Positions 1 to 12,772 of a DNA stretch of 64,000 nucleotides are shown piece by piece. The number at the start of each line of letters is the position of its first letter. Within the stretch, counting starts at the first letter, position 1. This DNA is from Ilyonectria destructans. Lineage: Eukaryota > Ascomycota > Sordariomycetes > Hypocreales > Nectriaceae. The notes beneath the pieces are model-generated. The model was not told where the DNA came from. It made no database searches and worked only from the letters and a program-made list of their open reading frames with translations. A program made the position numbers and the translations under genes. The stretch lies in assembly GCA_020740775.1 (NCBI GenBank), contig JAHEWK010000001.1:6262001-6326000 (forward strand), written 5' to 3'.

Positions 1-751
1 CTTGTTTATCTTCCTGAGCCTTAATTGGAAGGAAGTTTAGGGGGGTTGGGGGTGTAGTGAGATTGAACAAACGCTTCTATCGGGGCCTGAGTGGGAATAC
101 CTGGGGCTTGTTGTTTAATCTTGTCGAGTTCATAAAGCGGAAAAGGACGTAAAAAGGAGTCTGAAAAGAGCCTTTCTATTCGGGACCTAGTTCCCACATG
201 CAAGGCAGTTAGCGATTGATAGATTGTAACCTGAATTGGAAAATTCCTTCAATATTTCATTTGGTGTCGTGAAATGTACTGTGTCGAGCTCCAATCCCCA
301 ACACGGATTAGCATCCTCCTTCTTCACCACAAGTCACTCTCTTAAATGAAGAAGATCGACGAGATTCCGCGAGGTTCACAGTGGAGATTATTCCACGTCC
401 AGTGAAGTTGAAGTTGGCGCTCGCATTGGTAGGCCTCCGTCTGTCTCGGGCGCCGAATGTAGACGCGAGGGCCCGGTGGAGCTAAGCTAGAGATCGGATC
501 TCGGGCACTTCGAATGCCGAGATCACAGTGCTAAAACGTATCGTCATAGAAATGGCTCGTTGAGCATCAACTGTCGAGCCGCAAGTGTCCTTTGTCATCT
601 GTCCTTCTTAAGGTGCGCGCCATCATATCAGCGCATAAGTCTTTGCTATTGTGAGGCTCTTTTATTGACACTCGAGTAAGTCGCGGCCAGGGGCAATGAG
701 GACCTCAGTGAGACTCTCGGGTATCCTCAACGGCACCGCACGTCGCTCAGC
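1..751. other. Intergenic left edge
   Basis: No gene is recognised here. A 60-codon open frame on the minus strand (21-203) resembles no family I know. The stretch presumably holds the 5' flank of the DUF924 gene that starts downstream. Confidence 0.5.
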
Positions 752-1816
752 ATGTTCGTGTCTCTCATCGTCCTTCTCATCTCGTGGATTCCGCCGCTGA
801 ACAGAGACTCAGACTCCAGAGGTGCCATCGCCCAAGTGACAACCCCAGCCGCTTCAACGTCTGCACCACCGAGACCCTCTCACCAAGTCATGTCCGCGTC
901 AAACCCGCATCCGTCAAGTTTCGCATCGTTTACTTCGGCGACAGGACCAACTCTCAACAGCATGGATTCTCAGGTGTCGGAAAAGAACTTGACTATTATT
1001 GGGCAACACCTTACGCCGACCCTCTTGAAAGACATTCGGGACTTTTGGTTCGAGTCGTTCGAGGAGAATGACTACATCCTGCCCCAGAGGAGCCATGCCA
1101 TGCGGTGGTACATGGGCGGCAAGGAACTCGACAATATCTGCGTGTAAGTATCAATCACTTGCTGTGACCAGGAGCGAATTGAAGTTACTTACACGTGCAT
1201 ATTCAGTCAGCGTTTCGCCCCGGCGTTGGAGGCAATCCGCGAATCGGGCGCAACCACAGGCGATGACATCCTGAGCATAGTTGAACCACGCGGACCGCTT
1301 GATTGGCTGGGTATTCTCCTGCTTCTAGATCAGATCTCGCGCAATTGCTACCGCGGTGACGAGTCAAAGATTGTCTACGGCTTTTTCGACATATTGGCGC
1401 AGCAGATCGCCTTGGCGGCCATTGAGCAGGGCGTGCCGGACCAGGACCCAGAGATCCGGTGGCATTTCGCATACCGCAACTGGTTCTACATGCCGCTGAT
1501 GCACTCGGAGTCGCTCCCCGCCCATGAAAAAGCAGTCGAGGAGTTCGGCCTGCTCGCGAAGGATGTACATGGTCTCCTTGAGGGCCCGGGTGCTCCGGAC
1601 GCGAGCGGGTTGGAGAAGCGGGCGAGGGAGGTGATCCAGCAGAACGCGGAGGCAGCCAAGTCGATGACGGATAGCAATATGGCATTTGAGAACAAGCACA
1701 AGGTCATCATTGCGCAGTTCGGGCGGTATCCGCATCGAAACAAGGCGATGGGCCGACAACCGACTGCGGCGGAGACGGAGTATCTGGAGAATGGCGGCGA
1801 GACGTTTTCTGGATGA
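752..1816 (+). CDS. DUF924 family protein
   Basis: Two exons, 752-1143 and 1207-1816, separated by a 63-nt GTAAGT...TTCAG intron that splices in phase. They encode up to 333 residues. The part from about residue 91 shows the DUF924 signature in order: the I-x-DFWF start, LLLLDQISRN, a YMPLMHSE block and a terminal FGRYPHRN stretch followed by a T-x2-E-x2-YL pattern. The family has no proven catalytic role; it is alpha-helical and distantly resembles TPR-like folds. Three in-frame starts exist: 752, which gives a short hydrophobic N-terminus followed by a Ser/Pro-rich linker; 890; and 962, which gives 263 residues. The 962 start is closest to the usual family length, but the longer forms cannot be excluded. 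The family call is firm and the start is uncertain. Confidence 0.85.
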
Positions 1817-2548
1817 TTTGGGGAACCATTCTGGGTGATGAGAATAACGACAGGCTGGAAGACAGGCTGGATGACAGGCTGTATTGGATCATGGTTGTGT
1901 AACTGAGGATAGAACTGGTATACGCACAGGAAAATACGAATACATCAATCAATTAAACCCAATGAATGAATTTCTCTATCTAGTCACACGCCATGACGCG
2001 AAGCCGAGCCACCGTGGGCCAAACCAATATCGCACCCCTCCACAAGCTCCAAGGTGCAAATTGCGGGGGAGGCCACTCCCTAGTCCCCTGGAAGCCTAGC
2101 GGACGGCAGTGGATTCAACCCGCGCATCGCCAGTCGGATGGAACAGTTCCACCGTCGGATGCAAGAGTTCCCGTGCACCACTGAAGCCGAACCCGCTCGA
2201 CGCCGCCCAGACGCCCAAACAGGCCGCTTTCCAGTGGTGTGATGGGGGCTCTGGTTGCGCCGGAACTCGAGGCTCCAGCGTGGGGGAGGACAGGACAGGA
2301 CAGGACAGGTCGACGGCACATCCCAGCACGACGGGAGCAACAGGAAACCTAGAGACGCTTTATAATCGTATTCGGCAAAATGGTTTGCTGGTTCCTCCAG
2401 AAATGGGATGCTCCCTGGGATGCGCCCCTCCTGTCCAATTGCCCGCGGCGGGCTGGTGTTTTCCCCTCTTCCTCCATCCTCCCGTCTTTTGTTTACTTCG
2501 TCCATCCTGCATCGACAACATCGTCATTAACCGCCCCCAGCATCCGCC
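1817..2548. other. Intergenic, short tandem repeats and pyrimidine-rich leader
   Basis: Three copies of a 12-bp unit (GACAGGCTGGAA/T) lie at 1849-1881 and a GGACA pentamer run at about 2287-2308. The last 80 bases before 2549 are pyrimidine-rich, as is typical of a fungal 5' leader. No gene is seen; open frames here are GC-driven. Confidence 0.6.
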
Positions 2549-3452
2549 ATGGTCAGCACACGCGCAACCTCCCGCGCCGCCAGCACAGCGCCCGAGTCGA
2601 CTCCGCCGCCGCCAGACTCAGCGTCAGCGTCAGCGCTGCAGCCGCCTACGACTCCATCGACGACGCGCCGACGCGCCAGCAAGCAACCGTCCACCACCAC
2701 CAAGAAACGCCCCGGACGTCCCTCCACCAGCGGCGCCGATGTCTGGTCCCATGCGCCGTCGACCCTGACCGTCCTGTGGCTCGCCATCTCGCTGCCCCTC
2801 GTCATCTGGGACACGGGCTACATGCTCAACCGCCCGCGCACCTTTGAAGGCGGCGATCTGCACTGGCCCATCTGGGCGCCCTACGCCCTGTACGCCCAGA
2901 TCGACCACGTCTACAGCCGCAAGGCCTTCGACTCCAACAATGGCTTCTCCGGCGCCCAGAGCTTCCTCAACGTCATCGAGACCGCCATGTACCTCGTCTA
3001 CCTGTGGCTCTTCTGGTCGCGCGCCGAGGCCCCCACTGCCGGGGCCCGCCGCACGCTTGGCGGCCGGCGCGGAGCCCTCGCCGTGCTCGTCGGCTTCAGC
3101 GCCGCCGTCATGACGCTGAGCAAGACGGTGCTTTACTGTACGTGAGATGTGACTTGTGTGCGCGCGCTTTGATACATGGCTGTGACAACTGACACGGCGC
3201 CTTTGTATTTCCAGTTATGCACGAGTACTACGCTGGTTTCGACAACGTAGGCCACAACTCAGCCTTCGACCTCATCACCCTTTGGATAATTCCCAAGTAA
3301 GCTCTTCACCGCCAATGATCCCCTCAATTGATACCAGTCTCACATGTTGTCTTCTTCCTAGTGGTCCGTGGATCGTCATCCCGGCTTACATGGTCTGGTC
3401 GCAGGGGGGTAACATACTCGATGGCCTGGCCCAGGCTTCCGGCTCCTCCTAG
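2549..3452 (+). CDS. EXPERA/emopamil-binding-like multi-pass membrane protein
   Basis: Three exons, 2549-3137, 3215-3296 and 3362-3452, all with GT-AG borders and matching phases, encode 253 residues. The first 65 residues are Ser/Thr/Pro-rich and basic and probably cytosolic. Several hydrophobic helices follow. The conserved blocks seen are D-x2-Y with a downstream RP, WAPYALYAQIDHVY, a GFSGAQSFLNVIE stretch, then HEYYAGFDNVGHNS and a WIIPNGPWIVIP segment near the C-terminus. This order is that of fungal EXPERA-domain proteins, which are relatives of sterol isomerase EBP and sigma-2 receptor/TMEM97, probably in the ER membrane. Neither the substrate nor any enzymatic activity can be read from the sequence. 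The assignment rests on pattern recognition, not on an alignment. Confidence 0.7.
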
Positions 3453-4053
3453 TAAGAGAGTCGCTGCGACAGATTTGAAAGACATCTGCACAGGGGTTGT
3501 GGTGAGATATCATCGGCGCCCAATGTTTTGACATGAGGAGGTGCGTAAGCTAGTGAGGCCATGAGACATGAGTGCGGTGAGAAGGTCGGGCGTTGAGCCA
3601 CGCGTGCCAAGTGTATGCATCCCCATTGATACCCAGTACAGACTACACTTGGCGTCTCAGAGTATTAGTATACACATTTGTAATGGGGTCACACACGGCG
3701 TCCAAGTTCGGGCGAGGATTCAGTTATGATATAGCATATGGTTTTGGTTTGTTTTATTTTCAAGCCTCCGTCTCCCTCAAAGACGGGCAGAGACGCGGTC
3801 AATAAAGTTTCTTTGAACATAATAAATGATGGCTTCGTCCAGACATGTCGAGTCGTTTTCAAAATGAAGGAGTAAAATGCGGGGGTATCAGACGAAGAAT
3901 AAACACTCCGAAAACAAAGAAGATGGCTGGGCAGAGCCACGCTGCAGGCCAAAGAAACAAAGATCGCCTCATGAATGAGACATGTGTGGCGGGGCAGCAT
4001 CGATAGTGTGATGCTTCACCGCGTCTCCCATTTTTTTTTCTTTTGTGTGCTGT
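3453..4053. other. Intergenic between convergent genes
   Basis: 3' flanks of the EXPERA-like gene and of the minus-strand DUF8004-like gene. It is moderately AT-rich, and nothing coding was seen. Confidence 0.6.
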
Positions 4054-6741
4054 TCACCTCATGTCCGTGAGTCCTCCTAGTTCAGCATACTGCTCCCACC
4101 CTGGCGCGTCGTCGTGGAGCATCTCCAGGGCGTCAGGGTCCATGAACGCCTGCATGGCCGTCCAGTCAGCATCTTCCGACACAATGTAGGGCTCGTCGTC
4201 GTCGTCGTTCACGCCCAGCTGCTCCAGCGGCTTGTCCGGTTGACTCTCCGGCATGTTGCCCTTTCGGCGGAGCTCCGGGAGCAGCAGGCTGTGGCGCGTG
4301 AGCGACCGGGGCAACGGCGGCACCGGTGGAATCTGGTGGCCGAGGACGAACGAGCTCGTGCGCTGCGGCTGCGGCTGCGGCTGCTGGGGTTGCTCGAACA
4401 TGTCGTCGTAGTCGGTGTACTTGGAGTTGTCTGAGAAGATGGCGCTAATCGGGCGCCGGCCGGAGACACGGCCGGAGACAGACCGAGCAACCATAGAGAC
4501 GACCTCACGACGCTTCTGGCGCCGGGATTTGGTCTTCTCCGGTATAGGATAGTATGATATCGGCGGGGGTGTGGCGACAGGCGAATCCCAGGTGTCGTCC
4601 GTGCTGCCCATGCTCTCCCGGGTTGATCCTCCACGCTCGTCCGTCTTAGATGCCGTCGTGGAAGTCGTCGAGTCACTCCGGTCGGGCCAGGTAGTCGTAT
4701 CCATGTACGGTCCGTCCATGTCCAGGTTCACATCGTTCGTTCCATTGCCGTAGCCAAGCACCACGATTTCGTGATACGTCTGCCTCGACTTGGACTGCGC
4801 AGGAGCCGTCTGTGGCGGCGTGCCGGGCGCCGTTTTAAACATCCGCATTGAACGTCTGATAGTAGATGAGCGGCTCAATGCCCGTGAGAGAGAGTTTGAG
4901 CGCGAAGGCAGAGAAAGCCGGCGCTCGGGGAGGGCTCTAATGGAGTCAAGGTTGTCCTTGGGGGGCTCTTTATGTGTAAGAGCGAAATAGTCAATATCGG
5001 GTTTGATCTCAATCTTAACAGGCGGTTCCTCCAGGTCGCAGTCGTCTGGAAAGATGAGGTTAGGGGTGCTGGTAAACAGCTCCGTCTGGCGGCGCAGAAT
5101 GCGCTCCATCTGACGGGTCTTCTTCCACGGCGGAGTGTTCATGGTTGACACCGCAAGGCTGTAATTGGCCTCGTCGACGTCTTGCTCAGCCTCTGCAGGA
5201 GTGTCCGTAGCGCTGCGGAGAACCTGGTAGATGGCGTAGACCAGGATCCATCTCACCTTGCGCGCATCCACCAAGGACACCTTCTCCAACCTGTCGGCCT
5301 TGTTCGGCGAGGTGATGGACTCCTCCTCGAACCGCCTGTACGACCTGACGAGGTCATTCTGGGCGACTCCTGGTTTCATGATGTTGGATGCCTTGATGAG
5401 GGCCGCGTGCGCCGTCGTGCGGCGGTCAGACCTTAACCTATCGCGTCCCGGGAGCCAGAACATCCGGCGTGAAGAGTCCGATAGCTGCGGAATCAGTGGT
5501 AACGGGTGCTCGAGGGTTGTGTAATCATGGCCCATGTCGAAGGAGTGGACCAACTGGATGGTACAGATACCACCATACGCCATGGAGGGCATTGTCTGAG
5601 ATGACGTGTACTTGTCATCCACGAGGAGGTCATACAAAGCCTCGAAATCCTCCAGCATCGTCCGATAGATGCTGGCATCGAAGAAGTCGTGTGCCGGATC
5701 GGTCGCAAGTGGGGGGTAATAACCCAGCTTTGTGGTGTAGAAAGAGAGGAGGAAGCTGCGGAACCGCTCGAGGTGAGCCCGAGCGCCTTCGGAGACGCTC
5801 AAGTGTGCCTCGGAGAGCTCATCATCAAGGAACGTCTTCAGCATTCTCGATGACAGCATTAACCTCGCCTCCATCTCCGTGCGGGCTCGTCGGATGAGTT
5901 TGCGCGACTCTGGGGTGATGAACTGTGCCGCGTTAGTGACTTCTCATTGACACCTCCTAGATGACAGTACCTGGTATTCGGTGCTCCCCAGCAAGTGCTC
6001 ACTCATTCCAACGCAATGAGCAAACGCTCTGGTGTAGAGTTCGGGCATCTGGAAGAGCTCCGCGAGGTAGAGCATGGCCAATGCGTGGTTGGGTTGGTTT
6101 GCCATGCTCAGATAGCCCTCCTCGTCGAAATACGCCATCATGTCCGCCACATTATCGTCGACATCGGTTCGAAACTCGTGCATGCTGTGAAGGAGCGCAA
6201 CAATGGCACTGCCCAGACTCTTGCCAACCATTGATCGTCGAAACACCCACGCAAGAAAGTTCCGAGTCGCCACGTGATATTGGAAGGCCTGCATCCTATC
6301 GGCCGTTGGGGGTGCTGGGATAAATAGTTCAATCCTCCTGGAAGGGTTCTTGCGGCTCCATTTCGCGAGGTCGAGAGCGTTCGGGGTCTCGATGCCCTCC
6401 CAAGCGATGAAACGTTCGATCAGAGGGTAGCATTTCGCTTCGAGCAACGTCGCAAAGGGGACCTTGAATGAAGGACCTCTTCGCGACTCGCCTTTGCCGT
6501 ACAAATAAATCAGACAGTTGCTGTTTCGGAACCACAGCTCGGGATCCTGCATGGTGCGGCGGTTAGAAGCTAGACGTTGTTGGCTGCAAGGTGCATGCAG
6601 ACTTACTCGCCGCAGGTTGTCCCAATCAGCACAAGTCCTCGCGGCACCATCCCACCGTTTGACCAGCGGGTTGGGCGCGACTCTTGAATCCACAAACTCT
6701 CCAAATCTCCTCATCCTCGGACTCCTTCGTGAACTTGCCAT
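4054..6741 (-). CDS. Large fungal protein resembling the DUF8004 family
   Basis: Three exons on the minus strand, 6741-6607, 6546-5971 and 5922-4054, encode 859 residues. Both introns have good signals: GTAAGT with a CTAAC branch and CATGCAG acceptor, and GTACTG with a CACTAAC branch and GCACAG acceptor. The N-terminal 400 residues are conserved-looking and globular, opening with the DPELWF and RRGPSFKVPF blocks. The C-terminal 450 residues are disordered: Ser/Pro/Thr-rich with basic patches, a Gln-Pro run and an acidic end. I recognise it as a conserved hypothetical of Pezizomycotina, with a BTB-like N-terminal organisation often labelled DUF8004. No function is known to me. The first intron is 60 nt, in frame and free of stops, so a retained-intron form would stay open. 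The start at 6741 was chosen as the first ATG after an upstream stretch lacking conserved features. Confidence 0.8.
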
Positions 6742-9700
6742 TGGAACAGCGTTGAGTGATGTCCCAGGGCCCCAAAGCAAGTCCTTAAGGCTCCTCCGGC
6801 GTATGTCTCACACCGCACCGCTGCAGTCGTCGACGGATGCGTCCAGTGCGGAAGCCTCCCAGAACAGCGAAAGGGAAGGGGGGGAAACCGAGTCGGCCCA
6901 GAAGTAGATGCCGCAATCCGGACGGCACGGGCTTGGTGTAACAGACCAAACCCAACGGCTGAGCGTGGTGTGCTTCGGGCTGCGGCACGCCTGCACGGTC
7001 GTCGCTGGAGCTCGTCGCCGGGCTCCTTCTCAGCGGTGATGTCCGTTGCTGGCGTCGAGCAGCAATGGGTGAATCGGCGGCGAGCTGGTGTAATCTCACA
7101 AAGAAAAGGAGAAACTCAGCATCTTGGGCAACGATCTGCCTCTCCCAGCCTTGCGCGGGGACGAGCAAGCAACCAGGATCTGTCAGTCGAGCAGAGCAAT
7201 GAAAGCAGGACAGAGAGAGGGTCTCCAAACGCGAGATCGCCACGGACCTTCAGGGGACAGCCCATGTTAATATTGCGCACATCGTCCTTCAGACAGGACC
7301 CGGCCCCCCAACGGCAAAGCGACTAGGTCCAGGTCCCAGGTCCCGGTCCCGTTCAGCCAAGCTCAGCCAAGCAATGAATCCAATCCCAAGCCTGCTTCGA
7401 GGCTAGAGGCTACTACCTAAGACAGCCCCGGCGGTCGGAATTTCGAGTTGGAGTGACGGGCCACGCACCACAAGCTCTGAGACTTTGCAAGCCACCGTCT
7501 TAGCGCGGCCCATTCACCGCGTCCAGTGAGCAACCCCTGCAACCAGCTCGCCGACCGCCAAGAGAGGCGAGAGGAGCAGTGAGCTGGCAATGGGGCATGA
7601 TTGATCGGCCTACCCGTGTCGGACTATTGCTTTGGTGCTGAATATTTGCCTTCTGTCGTGCGTGAGCTGAGCTCTGCATGAGGACATGAGCACGAGAGAG
7701 CATGGACGACGATGCGGTCAACGGCCTGAAATTACAAGCCTGAATCACCACCATCCACATCTGTCCTCCAGAGGAAAACCCGAAACATGAGATCATGAGC
7801 AGCAATGCATCTCCGCTATGCTCCTCTGCCCTTCAATCCTACGCCGTATCCGTATATGTGCACTCTGTCCTAACATGCACAATGGGTGGCTGTCGATTGC
7901 CAAGATGCCGTAAGTGTGAACCTATCGTCACGGCACTTGTCTGCGGGCGGTCTGTGGTCTGGCCGTTAACCCTGGTTGTTGGCTGCAGCTCCTCCCATGC
8001 AGTCATACCATGTACAGTCTTTCCAGCTGGCCTCGCAAACACCAAGGCCGGGTTTTTTCCCTGGCGGGAATTGCATGACCCGGCTCGGCGAAGAGCTAGC
8101 TCACAGACCAGATGGCGTAATCTCGTTGTAACCCCCCGCAAATCTCAATCAAAATACTCCATCCCGTCCCTGTCCCCGTCCCCGTCACGAACCATCACTT
8201 TGCTTGAAACGACGCTTCAAAATGAATCCCGAGCAGGGCAATCGCTGTGACGTGACCTTGTCATCATACTTCGTGTTGTAAGATCTGACCCGTCCCCAGT
8301 CCGGCGGGTCTCCAAGCTGGCGGGAATCCACCCCACCCACTGCCAAGACAACACGCCAGCCACACACCTAGGAATCTGGATCCACGATACATCTTGGATG
8401 CATGTTGGCTGCATATAGCTTGGAACTCTAGGCCGCTCTGGGTCCTACAGAGACGTCCGACCTCTTCTGGACTCTCTGAAAACACTCTGTTTTCGGCAGT
8501 TCCATGTGCTACCTCCCCCAGCGGTGCACTCGAATAGCTCCCGCTTTGCCACGCTGACAAAACTGTCGAGCATTTAATTTCTCTCAGGAGCTTAGCCCGC
8601 CGACGGTTGGCTTGTGCCAAGTGGTCGAGAGCTCGGGGAATCAGCTTAGCCCAGCTCAGCTGGCGTTAGTTCGACCCGATCGCGGGCCATGAAACTTACC
8701 TCTATTGATGGCGTCGGATCGTCCGTTGAGGCACGCCCGTTGGTCGTTGGCTATTATCGTCCCGCCGTCGTTGGGCTGCTCAGCGACGGGAGATGAGAAG
8801 CCCAGCATCATCGCCCCGCAAAATGTCGTGCAGGTGTTGAGCAGCAGAGCAGACTGCTCATCAGTACGCATTGCTCTGACTCGGAAGCGACATTTTCCCA
8901 GTGCTGAAGATGCCACAATTGCTTTCGGGTCGCTTCTAACGTCCAGTTCGCGTGCCTCAGCTAGATAGAGACCAGCATTCTTGAGACGTGGGGAATCCCA
9001 TCCTCCCTCATACCGGGTCCGGCCCTGTTCGCAAACATTTTTTCTCGGGGCTGCTCCGGGGCCTCTCCTCATGGGAACCGCTCGGGAATCCTGTCCATAT
9101 CGTCATGGAGAAATTTATCCAGCTCGTGGACAATGTCTCACTACCAAGAGCATCCCACTTCCAAGCTTGTCCCCCACTAGGGACGCCACTAACTCGGGCA
9201 ACATAAACGGCCTGTGGTCCTCGCCTAGTATCCAAAGGTTATAGGGCGGAGCAGTCGGTGAAATGGCCATGAGACAAGCCTCCCGAGCGATGCGTGCTTT
9301 TGCCGCAGAATGGCCGCTCCGCCTCTCAGAGACTACTGCAGCAACGTTCTCCGCCGCAGTCTAAATCCTGGCTCTGATCAGCATCAGCTCACCTCCTACG
9401 TGGCCACCTATCCTTCCTTGGCGATTTGTCTCTCAACCTGAGATTCGTTTGCGATTTTACAAACTCTGATTCATGACGTGTTCAGTTTTCGGGTTCCAAA
9501 CCCGTGCATTGAATTGATGGTGTTAGACAAACGTCCCAGTTTTCATTCTCGTACTGTTTCATTGTGCTCCGTACGCGTGTGACGGTCACTGGTTCTGGGT
9601 AGTTCTTAAACATTCTGCTCATGAGACTAAAATTGCCGGAAATCAGTATGAGGTGCAAAGCCCATTGTGTAAGCTTGCGGCGGTTGTCCTCTGTCGCATC

Positions 9701-9873
9701 CGAAATTCCGAATAGTTCCAGCATTCCAGGTGTAAACGGGTCAGGTCACCTGACCATCTCCTCACCGAGCTCACCTTAGCCCCACCGAGCTAGACCTAGA
9801 TATTTCGAGATGGGTGGGTAGCTAGCTCCTCTTCCCCGTTGTCGAGCTTCCCAACAGGGCCAACACCGCTGCG
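6742..9873. other. Long gene-free interval
   Basis: About 3.1 kb lies between the divergent DUF8004-like and dynactin genes. Open frames exist on both strands (for example 7795-8250 plus, 8656-9072 minus, 9482-9724 minus), but none has a recognisable domain, conserved splice structure or suitable start context. GTCCC/CCCGTCCC-type low-complexity runs occur near 7326-7350 and 8161-8190. I see no tRNA or transposon. Confidence 0.5.
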
Positions 9874-11628
9874 ATGGCGCCCGTGATCCCATACACGTAC
9901 ATCCAATGCCCCTGCTCTGACAGCTCGGCTCTCGATCGCGGAAACGACACCCACTCTAACGACTCCGTCGACGACGAAGAGCGCACCTTCGACCCGCGTG
10001 CCCCTCGATCAAACTACAGCCTCTACCCCCTCGAATACCTCCTCTACTGTGAAGATTGCCAGCAGATACGATGTCCGCGATGTGTCAACGAGGAGGTTGT
10101 GACATACTACTGCCCCCACTGTCTCTTCGAGGTTCCTAGCAGTAACCTACGAAGCGAGGGCAACAGGTAAATAGTATCCCTCATAACGTCGGTCTCGCCC
10201 CTTGCAATCTGACCAACCTCGGCTTCTGGTAGATGCACACGAAGCTGCTATCAATGCCCAGTCTGCATAGCCCCGCTTCAGTCCATGTCCATGGCACCGT
10301 CTCATGACCCGAGCCATCTCGGTGGCGAAGGCTCCTCCAGCCACGCAGGCACATATGCCCTCTTCTGCCAATATTGCAACTGGTCTTCGAGCGAGATTGG
10401 GATCGAATTCGATCGGCCGAGCGGCATCCACGCCCAGCTGGCCAAGGTGAAGAATGGCGGCGAACACAGACTCACGGCAAAGGAGATTAAGGAAAAGCGA
10501 AAGGAGAATCCGGAAGAGCCTCCCATCCCCAACGACCAGCTCGATGCAGACCTGCAATTCACAACCCTAAAGTCATTCTATCAGACGCAGTTGGCGGACT
10601 CAAACACATCGGCCAGCGGCATGCAGTTCGACAGCGTCGGCTTCTCGTCCCCCGCGGCCCTCTCTCGTATAATGTCCCTATACACCGGCCATGGCCACCC
10701 AGGCAGGAAGCGACAAGGCCCGTCCGATGTGATGCGAGAGGCGTTGACAACCGATGAGGGTCTGAAGGTTGTTGACCTGGATGAGTCCACGGCCATCAAA
10801 AAGCTACAGCAGCTAGGATGGGATGAGACCGCTTCAACCCAGCAGAACCTAGAGCAAACCGAGGTTTCCCGCTTTCAAGACGGCCTACGGCCGATACCAT
10901 ACCTTCTCCGCACGAAACGCTCCAAGCGTTGTTCCGTCTGCCGACACATCATCTCCAAACCCGAGAACAAGGTGCAGTCCACGCGATTCAAAATCCGTCT
11001 GGTCGCCAAGTCCTACATTCCCAACATCACCATCCGCCCTCTCAATCCTACAGCGCCTCCTATACCTACGACATCCCGGCCGCAAAACCCAGAGGAACCC
11101 TCGTTAGAGCCCCTGAAGCCCTATCACTACATCGTCACTTTCAAGAACCCCTTGTTCGACAACATCAAGGTAACCCTAGCCACTCCGAACACCACGCCTG
11201 GCCGGTTCTCCAGCAAGGTCACCGTCCTATGTCCTCAATTTGAGGTGGACGCAAACACAGACATGTGGGATGATGCCCTCAAGGACGACGGTCGAGATCG
11301 GAGACGCAAGGGCGAGGAGAGTAATGGCCAGCTTGAGGCGGGCAAAATCTGGGAACGAGGCCGCAATTGGGTCAGCATCGTGCTGGAGGTAGTACCAGCG
11401 TCACTACGGCTCGATGACCAGGAGCCAGACGAGGGCGAGGTGGTAGACAAGAGCCCTCTCAAGGAGGACGAGGACGTTTTGGAGATACCCATGTTTGTGA
11501 GAATGGAATGGGAAGCTGACTCCCAGCAGGACGTGGGATCCGCTCCGGGCAAAGATAGGGATGGCAGGGAGAAGAGGGAGTTGGCATACTGGTGTGTACT
11601 TGGGGTGGGCCGTATACGTCACGACTAG
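9874..11628 (+). CDS. Dynactin subunit p62 (DCTN4)
   Basis: Two exons, 9874-10166 and 10233-11628, encode 562 residues. The 66-nt intron splits an Arg codon inside the zinc-binding region. The N-terminal third carries the p62 cysteine array as paired C-x2-C motifs: YCEDC, CPRC, CPHC, then after the intron CYQC-P-VC and FCQYC, with the diagnostic SSNLRSEGNRC block. The C-terminal part has further C-x2-C pairs (KRCSVC) and a beta-rich region. p62 is part of the pointed-end complex of dynactin, with Arp11, p25 and p27, and helps dynein bind cargo and localise. In Neurospora the homologue is ro-2. Length and motif order fit the family well. Confidence 0.93.
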
Positions 11629-11856
11629 ACATGGCAGATACGATATGTACATTCACATGAAACATAGATCAAGATACCCAAGAATGGACGAGTCATGGAC
11701 GAGAAGTGTTTGAGTTTGTCTTGTCTTGTCAAATCATAAGCAGCTTGTACCATTTATCAAGCTACGCTCTTAGACGCCGAGCCCTTTTTTGAACCAACGA
11801 TGTGAAAAAGCACTCCCAGCCCTGAATATTCATCACAGATCTCCCAAGCTAAGTAT

Positions 11857-12772
11857 CTAGTACTCAGCGGAGGCCTGGGGGAACTCGAAGTTGACGTTGC
11901 GGCCAGTGAGGCGGCGGTAGACCTCGGAGTAGGTGTCCAGGCGGTAGTCAACACCACCACGCTCCTTCTCGTCAAGGATAACCTTGAGGGTCTTGCTGCC
12001 GTCCTCCTTGGTGCGGACGCGCTTGCCGACAATCTCAACGGGGTAGGTGAGGTCGTCAAGGATGGCGTCGTGGACAGCAGTCAGGGTGCGCGAACGGGGT
12101 CGCTTCTGCTTCTGGGTGTTGCGCGAGCGGGCAGAGCGCTTGGGGCGGGGAAGGATACGGCGCGAGGCGAGGATCAGGACATGGCGGTCAGAGAACTTCT
12201 TCTCGAGCTCACGGGTGAGGCTGAAAAGGAGTTAGTTTGGCATGTTTCAAATTCTGTGGGATAGGGATTGCTTACCGCTGCTGGACACGGTGGAAGCCCT
12301 GCAGGGAAGGGACGGGGACAAAGATGACAATAGCCTTCTTGCCGTGGCCAACTTCGATCTATTCAAGACCCAAAATCAGCATGCGAGCTCCAGGACAAGC
12401 CTTGGACCGCTTCCCGTCCTGTTCCACAGAAGTCAATTATACTCCGGCTGGCACGCCCGCCCGGCGACACGGATGCGCATGCACATCAATCAATTCTTTC
12501 GAATCGAGCATCATGTGTGTTGCGCGTCGGGGGCGAAGTGGTGGCCATTGCAATAGCTTTGGGAACAGGATTTCGAAGATCTAGTCGTGGGACGTTCACG
12601 GTGTTCATACCTCGCGGGCAGAGACGAACTGCAGAGGTCGCAGGGCAACCTTGAGGTCGGCAGTGTTGGTCTCGAGATCGTAGAGAGCCTGAGCAATGTT
12701 CTGCTCGAGCTCCGAGGGAGTTTGCCGCGAAGGGCTGTTGGCGGCGATCTTGTTCAGGGACTGGGCGCTCAT
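11857..12772 (-). CDS. rps7: 40S ribosomal protein S7 (eS7)
   Basis: Three exons on the minus strand, 12772-12611, 12358-12276 and 12220-11857, encode 202 residues. The residues follow eS7 along the whole length: ELRPLQF near the first junction, [61 protein letters not shown] and a terminal [15 protein letters not shown] block. eS7 is a structural protein of the small subunit needed for 18S rRNA maturation. The first intron is long (252 nt), as is common in fungal ribosomal protein genes. The second is 55 nt. The start at 12772 gives the conserved MSAQ-type N-terminus. Confidence 0.97.

Noticed and set aside
9482..9724. 80-codon minus-strand frame with protein-like composition
   Set aside because: No homologue that I recognise, no supporting exon, and it sits in the promoter side of the dynactin gene. 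A similarity search could revive it.
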